From the NCBI RefSeq assembly GCF_001969815.1, contig NZ_MRBK01000003.1:124347-188346 (forward strand): 64,000 nucleotides of DNA, read 5' to 3'. Source of the DNA: Bacillus swezeyi. GTDB taxonomy: Bacteria; Bacillota; Bacilli; Bacillales; Bacillaceae. A program made the position numbers and the translations under genes. Each line of letters opens with the position of its first letter. Position 1 is the stretch's first letter. A model generated the notes under the pieces. That model saw only the letters and a list, made by a program, of their open reading frames with translations, did not search any database and had not been told where the DNA came from. This document shows, piece after piece, positions 37,835-49,127 of this stretch.

Positions 37835-38536
37835 ATGGAGCAGTCAAAAGAACAGCGCGTACACGGCGTGTTTGAAAAAATCTACAAAAATTATGACCAG
37901 ATGAATTCCGTCATCAGTTTTAAGCAGCATAAAAAATGGCGAGATAAAACGATGCGGATCATGAAAGTTCAAAAAGGAACCAAGGCGCTTGATGTCTGCT
38001 GCGGGACGGCGGACTGGACGATCGCGCTCGCGGATGCTGCAGGAGAGACGGGCGAGGTCAAAGGTCTTGACTTCAGCAAAAATATGCTGAGCATTGCCGA
38101 ACAAAAAACTGATCAATACACCCAGATTGAATTGATCCACGGCAACGCGATGGAGCTGCCTTTTCCCGACAATTCGTTCGACTATGTCACGATCGGCTTT
38201 GGACTCCGTAATGTCCCTGATTATTTAACGGCCTTAAAAGAGATGGCGCGCGTGGTGAAACCCGGCGGTCAAGTTGTCTGCCTTGAAACGTCCCAGCCGG
38301 AAATGTTCGGGTTTAAACAGCTGTACTTTCTTTATTTCCGCTTTATTATGCCTGTGTTTGGAAAGCTCTTTGCGAAAAGCTTTAAAGAGTATTCCTGGCT
38401 TCAAGAATCGGCCAGGGAATTTCCGGGTATGAAAGAGCTTGCAGACTTATTTGAAAAGGCTGGGCTAGAAAATGTTCAATATCATCCATTCACAGGCGGC
38501 GTAGCAGCTACACATGTCGGCTGGAAGAAGCGGTGA
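37835..38536 (+). CDS. menH: Demethylmenaquinone methyltransferase
   Basis: Adds the methyl group in the last step of menaquinone synthesis, using S-adenosylmethionine; also called menG, ubiE or gerCB. It has 233 residues. The SAM motif I is [10 protein letters not shown], followed by [33 protein letters not shown] and [12 protein letters not shown]. It lies between the two heptaprenyl synthase subunit genes, an order conserved in Bacillus. Confidence 0.96.
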   Translation: MEQSKEQRVHGVFEKIYKNYDQMNSVISFKQHKKWRDKTMRIMKVQKGTKALDVCCGTADWTIALADAAGETGEVKGLDFSKNMLSIAEQKTDQYTQIELIHGNAMELPFPDNSFDYVTIGFGLRNVPDYLTALKEMARVVKPGGQVVCLETSQPEMFGFKQLYFLYFRFIMPVFGKLFAKSFKEYSWLQESAREFPGMKELADLFEKAGLENVQYHPFTGGVAATHVGWKKR

Positions 38537-38565
38537 TGACTACTGAAATACTCGGGTGAATTAAA

Positions 38566-39528
38566 ATGAAATTGACAACGTTATATTCTTTTTTGAATAA
38601 CGATATTGATTTAATAGAAAAAGAGCTGGAAAAGACCGTGCACTCCGACTATCCTTTGCTGAGTGAAGCAAGCCTTCATTTACTGCAGGCCGGAGGCAAA
38701 CGGATCCGTCCGGTGTTTGTTCTGCTTTGCGGCATGTTCGGGGAATATGACATTAACAAAATTAAAAATGTCGCGGTTTCTCTTGAACTGATGCATATGG
38801 CTTCGCTCGTCCATGATGATGTCATTGATGATGCTGAGCTTAGAAGAGGACAGCCGACAATCAAAGCAAAGTGGGATAATCGCATTGCAATGTATACAGG
38901 CGATTATTTGTTTGCCCGTTCACTTGAATCCATGACAAAAATAAGCGAGCCGAAAGCCCACGAAATCCTGTCGCAGGCCCTTGTTGAAGTATGCCTTGGA
39001 GAAATAGAGCAAATTAAAGATAAATATAATATGGAGCAAAACCTCAGAACCTATTTAAGAAGGATCAAGCGGAAGACGGCGCTTCTGATTGCAGCGAGCT
39101 GCCAGCTTGGCGCCATTGCCGCGGGAGCAGGGGAAAAGGTTCATAAAACACTTTATTGGTTCGGCTATTATGTCGGAATGTCATATCAGATTATTGATGA
39201 CATCCTCGATTTTACGGCCAGTGAAGAAGAGCTGGGCAAACCTGTTGGCGGGGATTTGCTTCAGGGGAATGTGACGCTGCCTGTTCTATACGCGCTGAAA
39301 TCGCCTGAATTAAAAGCCCGTTTAAAACTGATCAATAGTGAAACGACCCCTGAACAGATCAAACCGGTCATCGAAGAGCTGAAAAAAACCGATGCCATTG
39401 AACAGTCGTTCAAAGTCAGTGAAATGTATTTGAACAAGGCATTCCGCCTGCTTGAAACGCTTCCGAAAAATCGCGCAAGAACAGCTCTGGGGCAAATTGC
39501 GAAATACATCGGAAAGCGAAAATTTTAG
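38566..39528 (+). CDS. hepT: Heptaprenyl diphosphate synthase component II
   Basis: The catalytic prenyl transferase subunit, 320 residues. The two aspartate-rich motifs are HDDVIDDAELRRG and IIDDILDFTASE, with the lysine motif GGKRIRP near the N-terminus. With HepS it extends farnesyl diphosphate to C35. Its product joins the menaquinone pathway completed by menH next door; menaquinol is the substrate of the QcrABC complex encoded at 56252-58234. Confidence 0.96.
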   Translation: MKLTTLYSFLNNDIDLIEKELEKTVHSDYPLLSEASLHLLQAGGKRIRPVFVLLCGMFGEYDINKIKNVAVSLELMHMASLVHDDVIDDAELRRGQPTIKAKWDNRIAMYTGDYLFARSLESMTKISEPKAHEILSQALVEVCLGEIEQIKDKYNMEQNLRTYLRRIKRKTALLIAASCQLGAIAAGAGEKVHKTLYWFGYYVGMSYQIIDDILDFTASEEELGKPVGGDLLQGNVTLPVLYALKSPELKARLKLINSETTPEQIKPVIEELKKTDAIEQSFKVSEMYLNKAFRLLETLPKNRARTALGQIAKYIGKRKF

Positions 39529-39566
39529 AGAAATAAGTCAAAAGTATGAATATTCTCCACCCTTTA

Positions 39567-39595
39567 TTGATTATTTGATTGAAAAATGTTATATT
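39567..39595 (+). promoter_or_regulatory. Candidate promoter of ndk
   Basis: TTGATT, 17 bases, TATATT, in the 118-base gap after hepT. Confidence 0.55.
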
Positions 39596-39646
39596 TCCGA
39601 TGTAATGTTGAAAGCCTATACATAACAGTGGGGTGGAGAATCGACT

Positions 39647-40093
39647 ATGGAAAAAACCTTTGTAATGGTAAAACCTGATGGCGTTCAGCGTCAGCTGATC
39701 GGCGAGATTTTATTAAGATTCGAACGTAAGGGCTTACAATTGGCAGGAGCCAAGCTGATGAAGGTCTCAGAGGAGACAGCGGGCGAGCATTATAAAGAGC
39801 ATAAAGAAAAGCCGTTTTTTGGCGAGCTCGTTGACTTTATCACATCCGGTCCCGTTTTTGCCATGGTATGGGAAGGTGAAGACGCGATAGCAATCGCCAG
39901 ACAGCTGATCGGAAAAACGAACCCTAAGGAAGCTCTCCCGGGTACAATTCGCGGAGATTTCGGCATGTTTGTCGGAAAAAACATCATTCACGGTTCAGAT
40001 TCTCCTGAAAGTGCACTTCGCGAAATCAATTTGTTTTTTAAACAGGATGAACTTGTAGAAGCAGAAAAATTAATAAATCAATGGATCTATTAA
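39647..40093 (+). CDS. ndk: Nucleoside diphosphate kinase
   Basis: Balances nucleoside triphosphate pools by transferring phosphate through an active-site histidine. It has 148 residues. The start ATG follows GGGGTGGAG. The family signatures [10 protein letters not shown] at the N-terminus and [11 protein letters not shown] with the catalytic histidine are intact. A terminator directly follows. Confidence 0.97.
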   Translation: MEKTFVMVKPDGVQRQLIGEILLRFERKGLQLAGAKLMKVSEETAGEHYKEHKEKPFFGELVDFITSGPVFAMVWEGEDAIAIARQLIGKTNPKEALPGTIRGDFGMFVGKNIIHGSDSPESALREINLFFKQDELVEAEKLINQWIY

Positions 40094-40118
40094 AATCAGC
40101 TGAAAAGCTGATTTTTTA
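40094..40118 (+). terminator. Terminator of ndk
   Basis: AATCAGCT-GAAA-AGCTGATT followed by Ts. A weaker G/C-rich hairpin with a T7 tail follows at about 40131-40171. Confidence 0.88.
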
Positions 40119-40227
40119 CATGGAGCTAAACAGCCGTTGCCCCCTTTTTTAAGAAGCGGGCGTTTTTTTATTTTAAACATACAAATTCTCAAGAAAACAG
40201 GCTATAATTGTACTCATATCAGCATGA

Positions 40228-41013
<786 letters not shown>

Positions 41014-41042
41014 CTGACTTTTTATGAAAGGTTATGTTATAG
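41014..41042 (+). promoter_or_regulatory. Candidate promoter of the aro supraoperon
   Basis: CTGACT, 17 bases, TTATAG, starting directly after the cheR stop and about 40 bases before aroF. Hexamers are imperfect. Confidence 0.45.
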
Positions 41043-41084
41043 TTTTACTTAAAAGCGTTAATGTGATGAAGGGAGAACGAAAGC

Positions 41085-42257
41085 ATGAGGTATTTAACAG
41101 CCGGAGAATCTCACGGCCCGCAGCTTACAACAATTATTGAAGGAGTTCCGTCAGGGCTTTATCTCACAAAAGAAGACATTAATCGCGAGCTTCTCAGGCG
41201 GCAAAAAGGACACGGCCGCGGACGCCGGATGCAAATTGAAACAGATCAGGTGCAGATTACAAGCGGTGTGAGGCACGGGCGTTCTCTTGGATCCCCGATT
41301 GCTCTTGTCGTGGAAAACAAAGACTGGAAACATTGGACAAAAATCATGGGTTCAGAACCGATTACAGAAGAAGAAGAGAGCGAAATGAAGCGCCAGATTT
41401 CCAGACCGAGACCGGGGCACGCCGATTTGAACGGCGCGATCAAATATGGGCACAGGGATATGCGCAATGTGCTTGAGCGTTCTTCTGCCAGGGAGACAAC
41501 CGTCCGGGTCGCGGCAGGAGCTGTTGCCAAAAGGATCCTCTCCCAGCTCGGCATTCAAGTGGCCGGACATGTGCTGGAGATTGGCGGGGTAAAAGCCGAA
41601 CAAACAAATTACGAGTCTATTGAAGATTTGAAAAAAGTAACAGAAGAATCTCCTGTCAGATGCTATGACGAAGAAGCAGGCCAAAAGATGATGGCTGCGA
41701 TCGATGAAGCAAAAGCAAACGGAGATTCTATCGGCGGAATTGTCGAAGTGGTCGTTGAAGGGGTTCCTGTCGGAGTCGGCAGCTATGTTCACTACGACCG
41801 CAAGCTGGACAGCAAGCTGGCGGCAGCTGTATTAAGCATCAATGCCTTTAAAGGCGTTGAATTCGGCATCGGCTTTGAGGCGGCAAGAAAAAATGGCAGT
41901 GAGGTCCATGACGAAATCATTTGGGATGAAGAAAAAGGCTATACACGGGCAACGAACCGTCTCGGCGGGCTTGAAGGCGGAATGACAACTGGGATGCCGA
42001 TTGTTGTCAGAGGCGTCATGAAACCGATCCCGACTTTATACAAACCGCTGAAAAGCGTTGATATCGAAACGAAAGAGCCGTTCAGCGCAAGCATTGAACG
42101 TTCTGATTCCTGCGCAGTGCCTGCTGCAAGCGTTGTGGCAGAAGCGGTTGTCGCATGGGAAATCGCAAATGCGATCGTTGAACAGTTTGGCGTTGACCAA
42201 ATGGATCGAATCGCTGAAAATGTCGAGAACATGAGAAAACTTGTGAGGGAGTTTTAA
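41085..42257 (+). CDS. aroF: Chorismate synthase
   Basis: Makes chorismate from EPSP, needing reduced FMN; called aroC in many species. It has 390 residues from ATG behind GGGAGAACG. Signature motifs are GESHGPQL near the start, [35 protein letters not shown], and [16 protein letters not shown]. Its stop overlaps the start of aroB by one base. It opens the aroF-aroB-aroH cluster before trp. Confidence 0.97.
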   Translation: MRYLTAGESHGPQLTTIIEGVPSGLYLTKEDINRELLRRQKGHGRGRRMQIETDQVQITSGVRHGRSLGSPIALVVENKDWKHWTKIMGSEPITEEEESEMKRQISRPRPGHADLNGAIKYGHRDMRNVLERSSARETTVRVAAGAVAKRILSQLGIQVAGHVLEIGGVKAEQTNYESIEDLKKVTEESPVRCYDEEAGQKMMAAIDEAKANGDSIGGIVEVVVEGVPVGVGSYVHYDRKLDSKLAAAVLSINAFKGVEFGIGFEAARKNGSEVHDEIIWDEEKGYTRATNRLGGLEGGMTTGMPIVVRGVMKPIPTLYKPLKSVDIETKEPFSASIERSDSCAVPAASVVAEAVVAWEIANAIVEQFGVDQMDRIAENVENMRKLVREF

Positions 42258-43345
42258 TGAGATCACTTCAAATCGAGACCGCTTCCCTGTCTTATCCGGT
42301 TTTGATCGGAGGAGGCATCAGAAAAAATGCGGCTGAGCTTTTGTCGTCTTTAAACCTTCCGATGACGAAACTGCTCTTGATTACCGACGAAGAAGTAGAT
42401 ATACGCTATGGAGAAGAGCTGTTCAATCTTCTCCAAGGGAGATGGCCTGTAAAAAAGGTAGCTGTGCCAAGCGGAGAACAAGCCAAGTCTATCGATATGT
42501 ATATGAAGCTGCAGACGGAAGCCATCCAGTTTCAGCTTGACCGTTCGTCATGCATTTTGGCGCTTGGGGGAGGTGTCGTCGGAGATCTTGCCGGATTCGT
42601 GGCTTCGACGTTTATGAGAGGCATCGATTATGTTCAATTTCCGACGACACTGCTGTCCCATGACAGCGCAGTCGGAGGCAAAGTCGCCATTAATCACCCG
42701 CTCGGCAAAAATTTAATCGGCGCTTTTCATCAGCCCAAAGCGGTGATTTATGATACGGAATGCCTGGCAACTCTTCCTGAAAAAGAGATGAGGTCAGGGA
42801 TGGCGGAAGTCATAAAACATGCTTTTATTCATGATGAATCGTTTGTGCACGACCTTCTCAAGATCGATTCAATTGAATCGGTAACAAATGAACAGCTGAA
42901 TGAAATGGTTTATAAAGGCATTTCGATAAAGGCTGCGATCGTTTCAAAAGATGAGCGGGAGGAAGGAATCAGAGCCTATTTAAATTTCGGCCACACGCTG
43001 GGCCATGCTGTTGAAGCCGAATACGGCTATGGAGACATCACCCATGGCGACGCCGTTGCCTTAGGAATGCAATTCGCTTTGTTTGTCAGCGAAAAGGTTC
43101 TGAATTGTCCGCTTGACCGCAGGCCGATTTCAGACTGGCTGCAAAAACTCGGATATCCGGGAAGCGTGAAACAAGAGATTTCCACAGAAGCGCTTATCAG
43201 CCGAATGATGAATGATAAAAAAACGCGCGGAGGAGTCATTCAGTTTGTCCTGCTAGACCGGATTGGCAGTGTGCGTCTGCACTCCTTTAAAGCCGAAGAA
43301 ATCGAACGATGGCTGAATATGTGGAGATTGGAGGGAGACGAATGA
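42257..43345 (+). CDS. aroB: 3-dehydroquinate synthase
   Basis: Converts DAHP to 3-dehydroquinate, the second shikimate step, using NAD and a divalent metal. It has 362 residues. Characteristic motifs are [36 protein letters not shown], the metal ligand glutamate in [11 protein letters not shown], and [21 protein letters not shown] with metal-binding histidines. It overlaps aroH by 4 bases (ATGA). Confidence 0.97.
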   Translation: MRSLQIETASLSYPVLIGGGIRKNAAELLSSLNLPMTKLLLITDEEVDIRYGEELFNLLQGRWPVKKVAVPSGEQAKSIDMYMKLQTEAIQFQLDRSSCILALGGGVVGDLAGFVASTFMRGIDYVQFPTTLLSHDSAVGGKVAINHPLGKNLIGAFHQPKAVIYDTECLATLPEKEMRSGMAEVIKHAFIHDESFVHDLLKIDSIESVTNEQLNEMVYKGISIKAAIVSKDEREEGIRAYLNFGHTLGHAVEAEYGYGDITHGDAVALGMQFALFVSEKVLNCPLDRRPISDWLQKLGYPGSVKQEISTEALISRMMNDKKTRGGVIQFVLLDRIGSVRLHSFKAEEIERWLNMWRLEGDE

Positions 43346-43725
43346 TGATGCGCGGGATTCGGGGGGCGACCACTGTTGAACAAGATACAGACAATGACAT
43401 AACGGCAAAAACGAAGCAGCTGATTGAAAAAATGATTAGTGAAAATGAAATCGAACCTGAGCAAGTGGTGCAGATTTTGATTTCGGCAACTTCCGATATT
43501 CATGCGGCTTTTCCTGCAAAGGTTGTCAGGACAATTGACGGCTGGCAGCATGTGCCGGTGATGTGCATGCAGGAAATGGATGTTGAACATGGCCTTAAGC
43601 AATGCATCAGGGTGATGATGACCGTGCAGACTGAAAAGCGGCAGGATGAAGTCCGGCACGTCTATTTGGAAAATGCAGTCATACTCAGACCTGATTTATC
43701 ATTGACAAAAAAGACTGAATTGTAA
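43342..43725 (+). CDS. aroH: Chorismate mutase, AroH type
   Basis: A monofunctional mutase that turns chorismate into prephenate. It has 127 residues counting from ATG 43342, which overlaps the aroB stop; ATG 43345 and 43348 are also in frame. Active-site arginines are in MRGIRGATT and in [25 protein letters not shown] closes the fold. The last codons contain the trp promoter -35 (43702), so transcription of trp can start inside this gene. Confidence 0.95.
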   Translation: MMMRGIRGATTVEQDTDNDITAKTKQLIEKMISENEIEPEQVVQILISATSDIHAAFPAKVVRTIDGWQHVPVMCMQEMDVEHGLKQCIRVMMTVQTEKRQDEVRHVYLENAVILRPDLSLTKKTEL

Positions 43726-43731
43726 TACGAT
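43702..43731 (+). promoter_or_regulatory. trp operon promoter inside the 3' end of aroH
   Basis: TTGACA (43702-43707), 18 bases, TACGAT (43726-43731). It mirrors the known B. subtilis trp promoter. Transcription should start near 43738. Confidence 0.85.
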
Positions 43732-43751
43732 TGTATAAACCAACCTTGGAA

Positions 43752-43769
43752 ATACACAGGAGTGTGTAT
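43752..43769 (+). promoter_or_regulatory. 5' stem-loop of the trp leader
   Basis: ATACAC-AGGAGT-GTGTAT, 6 base pairs near the 5' end of the leader RNA. A 5' stem-loop that aids TRAP binding is known in B. subtilis. Here its loop carries an AGGAG sequence. Confidence 0.75.
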
Positions 43770-43788
43770 ATGAGGTTTTTAAAAATGA

Positions 43789-43839
43789 AAGCTGAGTATG
43801 AGACTAGGGTAGTTTGAGAATGAGTTTAGATGAGCTGAG
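43789..43839 (+). promoter_or_regulatory. TRAP-binding triplet array in the trp leader
   Basis: Nine GAG/TAG triplets start at 43794, 43800, 43805, 43810, 43816, 43822, 43827, 43832 and 43837, each 2 or 3 bases apart, the spacing TRAP needs. An AAG at 43789 keeps the phase and may count as a weak tenth. B. subtilis has eleven. An isolated GAG at 43772 is out of phase. Confidence 0.92.
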
Positions 43840-43863
43840 ACAAAACGTTTATTACTCCTACCC
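43807..43863 (+). promoter_or_regulatory. trp antiterminator
   Basis: GGGTAG-TTT-GAG-AAT (43807-43821) can pair with ATT-A-CTC-CTACCC (43851-43863). The 3' strand shares ACCC (43860-43863) with the terminator stem, so the two structures exclude each other. The 5' strand includes three TRAP triplets, so bound TRAP blocks it. Confidence 0.88.
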
Positions 43864-43896
43864 AAAAGACGCTGTTCTTTTGGGTTTGTTTATTTT
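43860..43896 (+). terminator. trp attenuator terminator
   Basis: ACCCAAAAGA-CGCTGT-TCTTTTGGGT, a perfect 10-base-pair stem with a T-rich tail (TTGTTTATTTT). Confidence 0.93.
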
Positions 43897-43940
43897 AACC
43901 CCACATGTCAAATCAATTTATTTGCCTCTCAGGCTTTCTT

Positions 43941-43971
43941 CTCATTCTCCTCCGCCTTGATAAGGAGTGAG
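43941..43971 (+). promoter_or_regulatory. trpE ribosome-site sequestering hairpin
   Basis: CTCA-TT-CTCC can pair with GGAG-TGAG (43964-43971), which is the trpE ribosome site. The same type of second, translational control by TRAP is known in B. subtilis. Confidence 0.75.
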
Positions 43972-43978
43972 AAAAAAA

Positions 43979-45526
43979 TTGAGTTTTCAAACCGATTTTT
44001 CCTCTTTTATGGAGGATACTTCACATTTTAAAACGATTCCTATTATTGAAAGTTTTTCTGTCGATACGCTGACCCCTGTTCAAATGGTGGAAACGCTGCA
44101 GGACGATATCGTGTATTTGCTGGAAAGCAAAGACGATACATCCGCATGGTCAAGATATTCTTTTATCGGACTGAATCCTTTTTTGACAATTAAAGAGGAG
44201 AGCGGTCAATTTCATGTCTGCGGAGAAGAAATGGAGAAGCTTTACACCGCTTCACAGTTGAAGGAAGTTCTCCAATGGATGTCGGATACGTGCTTCATTA
44301 AGGCGCCGGATCTGGATATACCGTTTACCGGCGGGGCCGTCGGCTATTTGAGCTATGATCTCATGTCTCTTCTTGAACCGTCCATCGCAAAACACAAAAA
44401 AGAAACAGAGATGGCAAAATGTCTGCTGTATGTCTGCCGGACAATGATCGCCTATGATCATGAGCTGAAAAAGCTGCATTTCATTCAATATGTGAGACTG
44501 AACGGGAGTGAAACAAAGGAAGAAAAAGCCCTGCACTTTCAGCAGGCGAAGCGGGAGCTGAAGAAGCTTACACAGAGGCTCTCAGACGGGAAAACGGCAA
44601 AGGAGCTGTTTCTCCCGCAAGGACGGCACGGGACCCCAAGCTTTGAAAATGTTCAATCCACCTATGAGAAATCGCAGTTTTTAGCCGATGTTGAACGTTT
44701 GAAAGCGTACATTAAAGCGGGGGACATTTTTCAAGGGGTGCTTTCCCAAAGGTTTGATATTCCGGTGAAAGTCAGTTCCTTCGCATTATACAGAGTGCTG
44801 AGAATGATCAATCCGTCGCCTTACATGTACTATATCAAGCTGCCTGACCGAGAGCTTGTCGGAAGCTCCCCTGAACGCCTGATTCATGTTCAGAACGGCC
44901 ACCTTGAAATCCATCCGATCGCCGGAACGAGAAAAAGAGGCCGTGACCAGGCTGAGGATGAACGGCTTCAAAAAGAGCTGTTGGCAGATGAGAAAGAAAA
45001 AGCAGAACATTATATGCTCGTCGATTTGGCGAGAAATGATATCGGCAGAGTTGCTGAATACGGATCTGTTCAAGTTCCCGAATTCACAAAAATCGTCTCT
45101 TTTTCCCATGTCATGCACATCATTTCAATCGTAACCGGTTCAATAAAAGCCGGCGTTCATCCGGCCGATGCCTTGATGAGTGCATTTCCGGCCGGGACGC
45201 TGACAGGCGCTCCGAAAATCAGGGCGATGCAGCTCTTAAATGAGCTTGAACCCGCCCCTAGGGAAACTTATGGCGGATGTATCGCTTATATCGGCTTTGA
45301 CGGCAATATCGATTCCTGCATTACGATCCGCACAATGAGCGTGAAAAACGGAGTGGCGTCCATCCAAGCCGGTGCGGGGGTTGTAGCTGACTCCGTGCCT
45401 GAAAAGGAGTGGGAAGAGACATGCAATAAAGCCGGCGCTTTGCTTAAAACGATCCAAATCGCAGAGGAAATGTTTCTGGAAAAGGAGGAGGGCGGCAATG
45501 AACAAACTGTTGAAATCATGCGTTAA
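43979..45526 (+). CDS. trpE: Anthranilate synthase component I
   Basis: Makes anthranilate from chorismate. TTG 43979 (LSFQTDFSSF) is chosen because AAGGAG lies 11 bases upstream and the match to B. subtilis begins there; GTG 43967 would overlap that site. This gives 515 residues. The tryptophan feedback site LLESKDDTSAWSRYSF and the chorismate-binding HPIAGTRKRG, DLARNDIGRV and GAPKIRAMQLL are intact. No trpG follows: the glutamine amidotransferase is presumably the PabA subunit encoded in the folate operon, as in B. subtilis. Confidence 0.95.
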   Translation: MSFQTDFSSFMEDTSHFKTIPIIESFSVDTLTPVQMVETLQDDIVYLLESKDDTSAWSRYSFIGLNPFLTIKEESGQFHVCGEEMEKLYTASQLKEVLQWMSDTCFIKAPDLDIPFTGGAVGYLSYDLMSLLEPSIAKHKKETEMAKCLLYVCRTMIAYDHELKKLHFIQYVRLNGSETKEEKALHFQQAKRELKKLTQRLSDGKTAKELFLPQGRHGTPSFENVQSTYEKSQFLADVERLKAYIKAGDIFQGVLSQRFDIPVKVSSFALYRVLRMINPSPYMYYIKLPDRELVGSSPERLIHVQNGHLEIHPIAGTRKRGRDQAEDERLQKELLADEKEKAEHYMLVDLARNDIGRVAEYGSVQVPEFTKIVSFSHVMHIISIVTGSIKAGVHPADALMSAFPAGTLTGAPKIRAMQLLNELEPAPRETYGGCIAYIGFDGNIDSCITIRTMSVKNGVASIQAGAGVVADSVPEKEWEETCNKAGALLKTIQIAEEMFLEKEEGGNEQTVEIMR

Positions 45527-46514
45527 TGGCCGAACAATGAATGAAACGGAAGCGAATGAGATCATGCATCTTATGATGAACGGAACACTGAGCGCAGCTG
45601 AAATAGGAGGACTGCTTTCCGTTCTCGCCTACCGGGGAGAGACCGTTGAGGAAGTCACAGGCTTTGTCAGAGCGATGCGGGAGAAGGCTTTTACAATGGA
45701 GGGCCCTGAACATGTTGTCGATACGTGCGGTACGGGGGGCGACGGCATTTCCACTTTCAACATTTCCACCGCTGCAGCGATTATCGCCTCTGCGGCCGGC
45801 GCTCAAATTGCCAAGCATGGTAATCGTTCAGTTTCTTCTAAAAGCGGGAGTGCTGATGTACTGGAATACCTCGGCGTTTCCATTCAGACAACACCTGAGG
45901 AAACAAAGCGCAGTATTGAACGGCGGAACATGGGCTTCTTATATGCGCCAAGCTATCATTCCTCCATGAAGCATGTGGCAGGCGCGAGAAAGGATCTGGG
46001 GTTTAGAACCGTCTTTAACCTGCTTGGTCCGCTCAGCAACCCGATGAAGGCCAAACGCCAGGTGATCGGCGTCTATTCAATTGAAAAAGCGAAGCTGATG
46101 GCCAGTGCTTTAGAATCCTTTGAGCCTGAGCACGTTCTGTTTGTTTCAAGCCGGGACGGACTTGATGAGCTGTCGATCACATCACCGACAGATGTGATTG
46201 AACTGAGAGACGGCAAAAGAATCGAATATACGATCGAGCCGTCCGATGCTGGACTGCCGTTTGGCAGGCTGAGCGACATCCAGGTGCAGACACCTGAAGA
46301 AAGCGGCCGCCTTATTGTGGATATTTTGAAAAACCAGAGTGCTGAATCAGCTCTTCACATCGCTGCGTTTAATGCAGGTGCTGCCCTTTATGTCGCAGAC
46401 CAGGCGTCCGGTTTAAAAGAAGGGGTTGACATGGCATTGAAAACCATCAAAAGCGGTGAAGCGCTCAACCAGCTCGAGCGATTAAAACAGAAAGAGGAAG
46501 AAATGTATGCTTAA
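45498..46514 (+). CDS. trpD: Anthranilate phosphoribosyltransferase
   Basis: Joins anthranilate to phosphoribosyl pyrophosphate. It has 338 residues, with its start 29 bases inside trpE behind GGAGGAGGG. The signature motifs are [35 protein letters not shown], and [10 protein letters not shown]. The 3' end overlaps trpC by 8 bases. Confidence 0.96.
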   Translation: MNKLLKSCVNGRTMNETEANEIMHLMMNGTLSAAEIGGLLSVLAYRGETVEEVTGFVRAMREKAFTMEGPEHVVDTCGTGGDGISTFNISTAAAIIASAAGAQIAKHGNRSVSSKSGSADVLEYLGVSIQTTPEETKRSIERRNMGFLYAPSYHSSMKHVAGARKDLGFRTVFNLLGPLSNPMKAKRQVIGVYSIEKAKLMASALESFEPEHVLFVSSRDGLDELSITSPTDVIELRDGKRIEYTIEPSDAGLPFGRLSDIQVQTPEESGRLIVDILKNQSAESALHIAAFNAGAALYVADQASGLKEGVDMALKTIKSGEALNQLERLKQKEEEMYA

Positions 46515-47271
46515 TCAAATTATCGAAAGAAAACGGGAAGATCTGCTAAATATCGTGCTGCCGGAGGACCTGAAACTGCCGAAGCGATCATTTAAAAAGG
46601 CTCTTCTTTCTCCGAATCGATTCGTGGCTTTAATAGCTGAGGTGAAAAAAGCTTCTCCTTCAAAAGGGGTGATCCAAGCGGATTTTCAGCCTGAGAACAT
46701 CGCAAAACAGTATGAACAGGCGGGAGCAGATTGCTTGTCTGTCCTGACTGATACTCCTTTTTTTCAAGGGAAGAATGATTTTTTGTCAGCGGTCAAGCGC
46801 ACGGTTTCCCTCCCTGTACTGCGCAAGGACTTTATTATCGATTCCATTCAGGTTGAAGAAGCAAACCGCATCGGCGCCGATGCGATCCTGCTGATAGGCG
46901 AGGCCCTTGAACCAGGGGAGCTCTTTGAATTGTATGAAGAAGCCGTTCAAAAAGGAATGGATGTGCTTGTTGAAGTTCATGGAGAACAAACGCTTGAAGG
47001 CATCTTGAACGTCTTTACGCCTGAGATGATCGGTGTGAACAATCGAAATCTAAAAACCTTTGAAACTTCCATCAGCCAGACGGAACGGATCGCGAAAATG
47101 GTTCCTGACGGCACCGTTCTTGTCAGCGAGAGCGGCATCGGCAGAAAAGAGGATTTGTCATTTGCAAAAGCTTGCGGCGCGCAGGCTGTTCTCGTCGGGG
47201 AATCACTCATGAGAGAACCGTCCCAGCTAAACGCGGTCCATGCTTTATTTGGAGAATCAAATGATGAATAA
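46507..47271 (+). CDS. trpC: Indole-3-glycerol phosphate synthase
   Basis: A TIM-barrel enzyme that closes the indole ring. It has 254 residues. Catalytic lysines and glutamates are in [38 protein letters not shown] and SESGIG. It overlaps trpD and trpF. It is a separate gene, not fused to trpF as in enteric bacteria. Confidence 0.96.
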   Translation: MLNQIIERKREDLLNIVLPEDLKLPKRSFKKALLSPNRFVALIAEVKKASPSKGVIQADFQPENIAKQYEQAGADCLSVLTDTPFFQGKNDFLSAVKRTVSLPVLRKDFIIDSIQVEEANRIGADAILLIGEALEPGELFELYEEAVQKGMDVLVEVHGEQTLEGILNVFTPEMIGVNNRNLKTFETSISQTERIAKMVPDGTVLVSESGIGRKEDLSFAKACGAQAVLVGESLMREPSQLNAVHALFGESNDE

Positions 47272-47920
47272 ACCAAGCTTGAAATATTGCGGAATTCATT
47301 CTTTGGCAGATTTGCAGGTGACTGCACGCTCCAATGCGGACTATCTCGGATTTATTTTCGCAGAAAGCAAACGAGCCGCAGATCCCGCCGATGTGAAAAG
47401 CTGGCGCGAGCAAATTGATACGGAAGAAAAACAGCTTGTCGGCGTTTTTGTCAATGAGGATGTTCGCCGGATCGCCCAAATCGCGGAAGATGTGGAATTA
47501 GACGTGATTCAGCTTCACGGGGATGAATCGGCCGAAGACATTAAACGGCTGAAAAGCATGACAGATTGCGAGATTTGGAAGGCGCTCCACCATGGAAGCG
47601 GAACTGTACAGAAAATGAAAACCATCGCTCCTTATATAGACGGGTTTGTCATCGACTCTTCCGTCAAGGGCATGAGAGGAGGAACAGGTATTTCATTTTC
47701 ATGGGAAAGTGTCCCGTTATATAAAGAGGCGGCAGCCAGGGAAGGGAAGCGCCTGTTTATCGCGGGCGGCGTCAGCCCGAAAAGCATAGGTGATCTTTTA
47801 CGGTGGAGCCCGCCTGGAATTGATCTGGCAAGCGGAATTGAAGAAAAAGGCCAAAAAAGCGAAAAGCTGATGAACCTTTTAGAAGAGAGGATGTTCGATC
47901 ATGTATTCATATCCGAATGA
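47264..47920 (+). CDS. trpF: Phosphoribosylanthranilate isomerase
   Basis: An Amadori-type isomerase in a TIM barrel, about 218 residues. ATG 47264 ([10 protein letters not shown]) best matches B. subtilis; ATG 47261 is also possible. The catalytic cysteine is in LKYCGIH and the aspartate in [23 protein letters not shown] and [11 protein letters not shown] are conserved. It overlaps trpC by 8 bases and trpB by 20. Confidence 0.95.
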   Translation: MNKPSLKYCGIHSLADLQVTARSNADYLGFIFAESKRAADPADVKSWREQIDTEEKQLVGVFVNEDVRRIAQIAEDVELDVIQLHGDESAEDIKRLKSMTDCEIWKALHHGSGTVQKMKTIAPYIDGFVIDSSVKGMRGGTGISFSWESVPLYKEAAAREGKRLFIAGGVSPKSIGDLLRWSPPGIDLASGIEEKGQKSEKLMNLLEERMFDHVFISE

Positions 47921-49127
47921 GCAAGGAAGATTTGGAGATTTCGGAGGGAAATTTGTTCCGGAAACACTCATGCAGCCTTTAGAAGAAATTGAAAAAGCGT
48001 TTCTTGAACTGAAAGACGATCCTTCATTTCAAGAAGAATATCAAAAGCTTTTATTTGACTACTCAGGACGCCCGACGGCTCTGACTTTTGCCGACCAGCT
48101 GACAAAGCAGCTCGGCGGGGCCAAAATCTATTTAAAAAGAGAAGACTTAAACCATACCGGCGCCCACAAAATCAACAATGCCCTCGGTCAGGCGCTGCTC
48201 GCCAAAAAAATGGGGAAAACGAAGCTGATTGCTGAAACCGGTGCAGGTCAGCATGGAGTAGCCGCCGCGACTGTCGCCGCAAAATTCGGGTTGTCATGCG
48301 TCGTGTTCATGGGTGAAGAAGATGTTGCAAGACAGTCGCTCAACGTTTTCCGGATGAAGCTTTTGGGGGCGGAAGTCGTACCGGTGTCAAGCGGAAATGG
48401 CACGCTGAAAGACGCCACAAACGAAGCGATCCGCTACTGGGTACAGCATTGTCAAGATCATTTTTACATGATTGGTTCTGTTGTGGGACCGCATCCGTAT
48501 CCATATATTGTACGGGAGTTTCAACGGATGATCGGTGATGAAGCGAAAGCGCAGTTTTATAAAGCGGAGCAATCTCTCCCTGATAAAGTGATCGCCTGTG
48601 TCGGAGGCGGAAGCAATGCGATCGGGATGTTCAGCTCATTTATTGAAGAGCCTGTCGAGCTGATCGGCGTTGAGGCCGCCGGGAAAGGCGTCAACACGTC
48701 CCTTCACGCCGCTACGATTACAAAAGGCACTAAAGGCGTCATACACGGTTCTTTGACCTATTTGATCCAAGATGAATACGGCCAGATCATTGAACCTTAT
48801 TCGATCTCGGCCGGACTCGACTATCCGGGAGTCGGCCCGGAGCACGCCCATCTTCATCACAGCGGACGCGTCCGCTATGAATCTGTAACAGACGACGAGG
48901 CTGTCGCGGCATTAAAACAGCTGGCGCAAACTGAAGGTATTTTGCCGGCGATTGAATCGGCCCATGCTTTGGCAAAAGCAGTTGAAATGGCAAAATGCAT
49001 GCCGAAAGAGAAACGTATTCTGGTTTGCCTTTCAGGCAGGGGAGACAAAGACGTCCACACCTTAATGAAGGTGCTGGAAGAAGAGGTGAATAAAGATGTT
49101 CAATCTGAAAAATCAGCCGTCCGATAA
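47901..49127 (+). CDS. trpB: Tryptophan synthase beta chain
   Basis: Uses pyridoxal phosphate to join indole and serine. It has 408 residues, about 8 more at the C-terminus than B. subtilis (ends [12 protein letters not shown]), because the frame runs 32 bases into trpA. The cofactor lysine is in [15 protein letters not shown], the phosphate site in [11 protein letters not shown], and [11 protein letters not shown] and GRGDKDVHT are intact. Confidence 0.96.
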   Translation: MYSYPNEQGRFGDFGGKFVPETLMQPLEEIEKAFLELKDDPSFQEEYQKLLFDYSGRPTALTFADQLTKQLGGAKIYLKREDLNHTGAHKINNALGQALLAKKMGKTKLIAETGAGQHGVAAATVAAKFGLSCVVFMGEEDVARQSLNVFRMKLLGAEVVPVSSGNGTLKDATNEAIRYWVQHCQDHFYMIGSVVGPHPYPYIVREFQRMIGDEAKAQFYKAEQSLPDKVIACVGGGSNAIGMFSSFIEEPVELIGVEAAGKGVNTSLHAATITKGTKGVIHGSLTYLIQDEYGQIIEPYSISAGLDYPGVGPEHAHLHHSGRVRYESVTDDEAVAALKQLAQTEGILPAIESAHALAKAVEMAKCMPKEKRILVCLSGRGDKDVHTLMKVLEEEVNKDVQSEKSAVR

